Source of the DNA: Pseudomonas viridiflava
Lineage (GTDB): Bacteria; Pseudomonadota; Gammaproteobacteria; Pseudomonadales; Pseudomonadaceae
Reading direction: 5' to 3'
Assembly: GCF_900591205.1 (NCBI RefSeq)
Contig: NZ_UUPU01000047.1
Coordinates: 1 to 64,000 of the forward strand
DNA: 64,000 bases
Position numbers and translations under genes: made by a program. This document shows, one piece after another, positions 58,421-64,000 of this stretch. The notes under the pieces are model-generated. The model worked only from the letters and a program-made list of their open reading frames with translations, was not told the origin of the DNA and searched no databases. Positions within the stretch are counted from its first letter, which is position 1, and every line of letters starts with the position of its first letter.

Positions 58421-59596
58421 ATGGCTTGGAATGAGCCGGGTGGCAACTCGAATAATCAGGATCCTTGGGGTGGTAAACGCCGCAATAATGGCGACCGCAA
58501 GGGGCCACCAGATCTCGACGAGGCCTTCCGAAAGCTGCAGGAAAGCCTGAATGGGTTGTTCGGTGGTGGGAAAAAACGTGGTGGTGACGACGGCGGTCGC
58601 ACAAGCAAGGGCGGCGGCTACGGCCTGCTGGGCCTGGGTCTTGTCGTGCTGGCGGCCGTATGGCTGTACAGCGCCGTATACGTGGTGGACGAGCAGGAGC
58701 AGGCCGTAGTGCTGCGCTTCGGCAAGTACTACGAAACGGTCGGCCCGGGCCTGAACATCTATTTCCCGCCGATCGACAAGAAGTACATGGAGAACGTCAC
58801 GCGTGAGCGTGCCTACACCAAGCAGGGCCAGATGCTGACCGAAGACGAGAACATCGTCGAAGTGCCGCTGACCGTGCAGTACAAGATCACCAACCTGCAG
58901 GACTTCGTGCTGAACGTTGATCAGCCGGAAATCAGCCTGCAACACGCAACCGAAAGTGCCCTGCGCCACGTGGTGGGTTCCACCGCCATGGACCAGGTGC
59001 TGACCGAAGGTCGTGAATTGATGGCCAGCGAAATCAAGGAGCGCCTGCAACGGTTCCTCGATACCTATCGCACCGGTATCACCGTCACCCAGGTGAACGT
59101 ACAGAGCGCAGCGGCACCGCGTGAAGTGCAGGAAGCCTTCGACGACGTGATCCGCGCCCGTGAAGACGAGCAGCGTTCGCGCAACCAGGCTGAAACCTAT
59201 GCCAACGGCGTCGTGCCGGAAGCCCGTGGTCAGGCCCAGCGCATCCTTGAGGATGCCAACGGTTACCGCGACGAAGTGGTCTCCCGCGCCAAGGGTGAGG
59301 CGGATCGCTTTACCAAGCTGGTCGCCGAGTACCGCAAGGCTCCGGAAGTCACGCGTGAGCGTCTGTACCTGGACACCATGCAGGAAGTCTTCAGCAACAC
59401 CAGCAAGGTCCTCGTGACCGGCAGCAAAGGTGGGCAGAACAACCTGCTGTACCTGCCGCTGGACAAGATGATCGAAGGTGGTCGTAGCAGCACCGGCACG
59501 CCGTCTACCGGTTCCAATGCCGCTGCCAACGAAGCGAGCGCCCGTGCGGCCGCTGACTTGCTGCAACAGCAAACACGTACCAGGGAGAGTCGTTGA
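58421..59596 (+). CDS. hflK: FtsH protease regulator HflK
   Basis: The start is ATG 58421 (MAWNEPGGNSNNQDPWGG). The 391-residue protein has a Gly/Asn-rich cytoplasmic N-terminus, one membrane helix (about 70-90) and a periplasmic SPFH/band-7 domain with coiled coil. With HflC it cages FtsH and limits its proteolysis. It overlaps hflC by one base (TGATG). Confidence 0.95.
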   Translation: MAWNEPGGNSNNQDPWGGKRRNNGDRKGPPDLDEAFRKLQESLNGLFGGGKKRGGDDGGRTSKGGGYGLLGLGLVVLAAVWLYSAVYVVDEQEQAVVLRFGKYYETVGPGLNIYFPPIDKKYMENVTRERAYTKQGQMLTEDENIVEVPLTVQYKITNLQDFVLNVDQPEISLQHATESALRHVVGSTAMDQVLTEGRELMASEIKERLQRFLDTYRTGITVTQVNVQSAAAPREVQEAFDDVIRAREDEQRSRNQAETYANGVVPEARGQAQRILEDANGYRDEVVSRAKGEADRFTKLVAEYRKAPEVTRERLYLDTMQEVFSNTSKVLVTGSKGGQNNLLYLPLDKMIEGGRSSTGTPSTGSNAAANEASARAAADLLQQQTRTRESR

Positions 59597-60462
59597 TGAG
59601 CAATAAATCGCTGACCGCCCTGATTGTGGGCGTCGTCGTGGTCATCGCTGCCTGGAACTGCTTCTACATCGTGTCTCAGACCGAGCGCGCGGTGTTGCTG
59701 CAATTCGGTCGTGTGGTCCAGGCGGATGTCCAGCCGGGCCTGCATGTGAAAGTCCCCTACGTGAACCAGGTGCGCAAGTTCGACGGCCGCCTGATGACCC
59801 TGGATGCACCGACACAGCGCTTCCTGACCCTGGAAAAGAAAGCCGTGATGGTTGACGCCTACGCCAAGTGGCGCGTCAAGGATGCCGAGCGCTTCTACAC
59901 CGCGACTTCCGGCCTCAAGCAGATTGCCGACGAGCGTTTGTCGCGCCGTCTGGAGTCGGGCCTGCGTGACCAGTTTGGTAAACGTACCCTGCACGAGGTG
60001 GTGTCCGGTGAACGTGATGCGCTGATGGCGGATATCACTCGTTCGCTGAACACAATGGCGGAAAAAGAGCTGGGCATCGAAGTGGTTGATGTTCGGGTCA
60101 AGGCCATTGACCTGCCGAAAGAAGTGAACCGCAGCGTGTTCGAGCGTATGAGCACCGAGCGTGAGCGTGAAGCCCGTGAGCACCGCGCCAAGGGTAATGA
60201 ACTGGCGGAAGGGATCCGTGCGGATGCCGATCGTCAGCGTCGTGTACTGCTGGCAGAAGCGTATCGCGAGTCTGAAGAGGCGCGTGGTGATGGTGATGCT
60301 CAGGCCGCGGCGATCTACGCCAAGGCGTACGGCCAGGATCAGGAGTTCTACGCGTTCTATCGTAGCCTGCGCGCCTACCGTGAAAGCTTCGCGAACAAAA
60401 CCGACGTCATGGTGCTGGACCCAAGCAGCGACTTCTTCCGCTACCTGGAAAAGTCCAAGTAA
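59596..60462 (+). CDS. hflC: FtsH protease regulator HflC
   Basis: The 288-residue protein has an N-terminal membrane helix (about 7-25) and an SPFH domain (YVNQVRKFDGRLMTLD, MAEKELGIEVVDVRVKAIDLPKEV in two segments). It is the HflK partner. The codon before the ATG is a TTG that could also be read but is less likely. Confidence 0.95.
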   Translation: MSNKSLTALIVGVVVVIAAWNCFYIVSQTERAVLLQFGRVVQADVQPGLHVKVPYVNQVRKFDGRLMTLDAPTQRFLTLEKKAVMVDAYAKWRVKDAERFYTATSGLKQIADERLSRRLESGLRDQFGKRTLHEVVSGERDALMADITRSLNTMAEKELGIEVVDVRVKAIDLPKEVNRSVFERMSTEREREAREHRAKGNELAEGIRADADRQRRVLLAEAYRESEEARGDGDAQAAAIYAKAYGQDQEFYAFYRSLRAYRESFANKTDVMVLDPSSDFFRYLEKSK

Positions 60463-60553
60463 CCGGCCCGTGATTCTGTAGGTGTCACTCCCGCCTGGCG
60501 GCTAAAACGCCTGGCGGGGTGATCCTTTCAGAAAACGGGTGTATGATGCGGCA

Positions 60554-60576
60554 GCCGGGAAATTCCCGGCTTTTTT
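60554..60576 (+). terminator. Rho-independent terminator after hflC
   Basis: GCCGGG at 60554-60559 and CCCGGC at 60565-60570 form a stem with a 5-nt loop, followed by six T residues. It ends the hfq-hflXKC transcript. The remaining gap 60577-60756 holds no credible gene. Confidence 0.88.
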
Positions 60577-60756
60577 GCGTCTGCATGTTTGATTCGGCAG
60601 GCGTGACAGGTTTTTCGAGGAAAGTGCCCGACGAGGCCGGTTACAGGTCGTTCGTCACGTCGCTCTTGCGCGTGGTTTATGCAGGAGGCGGGTATTTTCT
60701 GCTTCACTCAAGGCTCGGCCGAGGGCTGGCCGCCCGGATCATAGGGGAATGGCGTA

Positions 60757-61944
60757 ATGGCAACGGTAGACCGCTGGCTGCTGCCAGATGGCATCGAAGA
60801 AGTACTGCCACCGGAAGCTGCGCGCATTGAAGTAGCGCGTCGCCAGGTGTTGGATCTGTTCCAGAGCTGGGGTTACGAGTTTGTCGTGACCCCCCATATC
60901 GAGTACCTGGAATCCCTGCTGACCGGCGCGGGCCAGGACCTGGATCTGCGCACCTTCAAGGTCATCGACCCACAATCGGGTCGGCAAATGGGTTTCCGTG
61001 CCGACATCACGCCGCAAGTGGCGCGCATTGATGCGCATACCCTGCGCCGCGAAGGCCCGAGCCGTCTGTGCTATGCCGGCAGCGTGCTGCATGCTCAGCC
61101 GCGTGCCTTGTCGTCTTCGCGTAGCCCGATCCAGTTGGGCGCCGAGTTGTACGGCGACGCCAGCCCGAGCAGCGACGTTGAAGTGATCAGCCTGATGCTG
61201 GCCATGCTGCAACTGGCCGATGTGCCGGATGTGCACATGGACCTGGGCCACGTCGGTATCTATCGTGGCCTGGCGCGTGCGGCTGGTTTGTCCGGTGAAG
61301 TGGAACAACAGTTGTTCGATGCCCTGCAACGCAAGGCCATCGACGAAGTGATCGCGCTCACCGAAGGTGTGCCGGCTGATCTCGCCGAAATGCTGCGCGC
61401 ACTGGTCAACCTGTGCGGCGGCCGCGAAGTATTGGTGGCTGCGCGTGAGCGTCTGGCCAAGGCGCCGGCGCCGGTATTGGCGGCATTAGATGATGTGCTG
61501 GCGATTGCCGAGCAGTTGTCGGCGCGGTTCCCGGAGTTGCCGCTGTATTTCGACCTGGGTGAGTTGCGCGGCTATCACTACCACACCGGTGTGGTGTTCG
61601 CGGTATTTGTACCGGGTGTTGGCCAGGCCATCGCCCAAGGCGGTCGTTATGACGATATCGGCGCCGACTTCGGTCGTGCGCGTCCGGCCACCGGCTTTTC
61701 CACCGATTTGAAAACCCTGGTGACCCTGGGGCGTGCTGAGGTCGAGCTGCCGTCTGGTGGCATCTGGATGCCCGACAGTACGGACGCAGCACTCTGGCAG
61801 CAGGTTTGCCAGTTGCGCAGTGAGGGTCAGCGTGTTGTCCAGGCGTTGCCTGGGCAGCCATTGGCCGCCGCCCGTGAAGCGGACTGCGACCGGCAATTGA
61901 TTCTGCAGAACGGGCTTTGGCAAGTATCGCCACTGGCTTCTTGA
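60757..61944 (+). CDS. hisZ: ATP phosphoribosyltransferase regulatory subunit HisZ
   Basis: The 395-residue protein is a histidyl-tRNA synthetase paralogue without the anticodon domain ([35 protein letters not shown]). It activates and regulates the short HisG in histidine synthesis. The predicted ribosome site AGGGG lies 9-10 nt before the ATG. It precedes purA. Confidence 0.93.
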   Translation: MATVDRWLLPDGIEEVLPPEAARIEVARRQVLDLFQSWGYEFVVTPHIEYLESLLTGAGQDLDLRTFKVIDPQSGRQMGFRADITPQVARIDAHTLRREGPSRLCYAGSVLHAQPRALSSSRSPIQLGAELYGDASPSSDVEVISLMLAMLQLADVPDVHMDLGHVGIYRGLARAAGLSGEVEQQLFDALQRKAIDEVIALTEGVPADLAEMLRALVNLCGGREVLVAARERLAKAPAPVLAALDDVLAIAEQLSARFPELPLYFDLGELRGYHYHTGVVFAVFVPGVGQAIAQGGRYDDIGADFGRARPATGFSTDLKTLVTLGRAEVELPSGGIWMPDSTDAALWQQVCQLRSEGQRVVQALPGQPLAAAREADCDRQLILQNGLWQVSPLAS

Positions 61945-63288
<1,344 letters not shown>

Positions 63289-63309
63289 TAAGCTGTTGAT
63301 GTAAAAAGC

Positions 63310-63340
63310 AAAGGGCTCCTTCGGGAGCCCTTTGTCGTTT
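63310..63340 (+). terminator. Rho-independent terminator after purA
   Basis: AAAGGGCTCC (63310-63319) and GGAGCCCTTT (63324-63333) pair around a stable TTCG tetraloop. The T-rich tail is interrupted (TTTGTCGTTT), but the stem is strong. Confidence 0.85.
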
Positions 63341-63427
63341 CTGTTCGCCAGGCGGCACGACCCTTGCTTTGGTTCTTTCTTTCGCGGTGCTATCAAATTA
63401 ATGGCACCCGTGGTGGAGGGATTCCCG

Positions 63428-64000
63428 ATGTCTGCCGTTCTCTCGTTGTTACAAAGCCGTCTGTTGCGGCCGGTGTTCGTTACCCTAGGTATCGCTCTTT
63501 TGGTGCAGGTGCTGGTGGCGGTCGCTCTAACCCGAAGCACGGTCACGGCCCTGGAGGCCGATTTAGGCAATCGCCTGGGTGTCGACAGTCAGAAACTGTC
63601 TGGTGAACTGGCTCAGGCCGGCAAGGAGGTCACGTCGAGCCTGGACAGCTTGTCCACGAGCACCCGTCAGCGTCTGACGGCTGGGCTTTCCACGCGTCTG
63701 CAGGAAGAGCAGAAGCAATTGCGTGCGACCCTGGAAAAAGACCTGCAGGACTCTGCCAATGACATGGCGCAACTGCTGGCCTCGGTGGCGCCCCGCGCCA
63801 TGTGGGACAGCGACGTGCCGACTCTCTCGGAGTTTGCCCGGCGCGCGCAGCGCAATCCGAATGTGTTGTTTGTGGTGTATGACGACGCGGCCGGTGAGCA
63901 CCTGACCCGTTACCTGAACCGTGAAAACCCGATCAACCAGGCGCTGCTGGAAAAGGGCAAGGGCGACCGAGCCCTGGATAAAGTGCTGGATGCGGCAAAA
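63428..64000 (+). CDS. Probable methyl-accepting chemotaxis protein, 5' part
   Basis: The frame opens at ATG 63428 after GGAGG and runs to the window edge (191 codons, no stop). An N-terminal membrane helix (about 14-34) is followed by a helical periplasmic segment (about 35-115, LEADLGNRLGVDSQKLSGELAQ) and the start of a sensor domain (NPNVLFVVYDDAAGEHLTRYLN). This layout fits a chemoreceptor, but the signalling domain is outside the window, so a sensor kinase or cyclase is not excluded. Confidence 0.65.
   Translation, partial: MSAVLSLLQSRLLRPVFVTLGIALLVQVLVAVALTRSTVTALEADLGNRLGVDSQKLSGELAQAGKEVTSSLDSLSTSTRQRLTAGLSTRLQEEQKQLRATLEKDLQDSANDMAQLLASVAPRAMWDSDVPTLSEFARRAQRNPNVLFVVYDDAAGEHLTRYLNRENPINQALLEKGKGDRALDKVLDAAK

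Noticed and set aside
56792..59572. 926-codon open frame on the minus strand
   Set aside because: It is antisense to hfq, hflX and hflK, which are certain genes. Long antisense frames are common in high-GC DNA with strong third-position bias, and the product has no recognisable domain.
60519..60830. 103-codon open frame between hflC and hisZ
   Set aside because: It crosses a strong terminator, overlaps hisZ out of frame and has no recognisable features.

Overview
The window is a stretch of Pseudomonas chromosome, most likely from the P. fluorescens group. Evidence: about 60% G+C by eye, gene order from 16955 to 63288 that follows the P. aeruginosa block PA4992-PA4937 as I remember it, the aatJQMP-aauSR acidic amino acid module, and many REP/REPIN repeats of the P. 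fluorescens type (TGTGGGAGCTGGCTTGCC, GTGGCGAGCGGGCTTGCC). Nothing looks like a prophage, plasmid, CRISPR array, rRNA or tRNA.

Region 1 (1-8684): a copy of a long structured repeat, a MipA/OmpV-type outer membrane protein on the minus strand, then a tightly packed six-gene plus-strand operon: HAD-IB phosphatase, class III aminotransferase, esterase, FemAB/BioF2-like acyltransferase, sensor kinase and NtrC-type regulator. A good sigma-54 promoter precedes the operon, and an array of three TTGTAGC heptamers lies about 100 bp upstream of the predicted start. This suggests a self-regulated metabolic operon of unknown product.

Region 2 (8755-15819, all minus): aatJQMP transporter genes, the AauS/AauR two-component system and glpM. 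A sigma-54 promoter and two AauR-type palindromes sit upstream of aatJ. The gap from 15820 to 16954 also holds two oppositely oriented copies of the long repeat with a REPIN between them.

Region 3 (16955-31668): a three-gene minus operon (Nudix-like protein, aldo/keto reductase, FAD oxidoreductase), an SMR pump with a divergent LysR gene, waaA, tolC, a TPP riboswitch with thiC, cytX, an RsiV-like lipoprotein, then nudF, a DUF1249 gene, cpdA and a YqiA esterase.

Region 4 (31713-47179): parE, a phytase-like esterase, an aspartic protease and parC form one cluster. Next come a PqiC-like lipoprotein, a repeat-rich gap with a tandem duplication, an ahpA-like gene divergent from serB, psd, rhdA, and an HDOD gene divergent from motAB, which has a FliA promoter.

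Region 5 (47410-64000): rsgA, orn, a TRIC-type channel and queG, then the nnrD-tsaE-amiB-mutL-miaA-hfq-hflX-hflK-hflC superoperon, hisZ, purA, and the 5' part of a probable chemoreceptor gene cut by the window edge.
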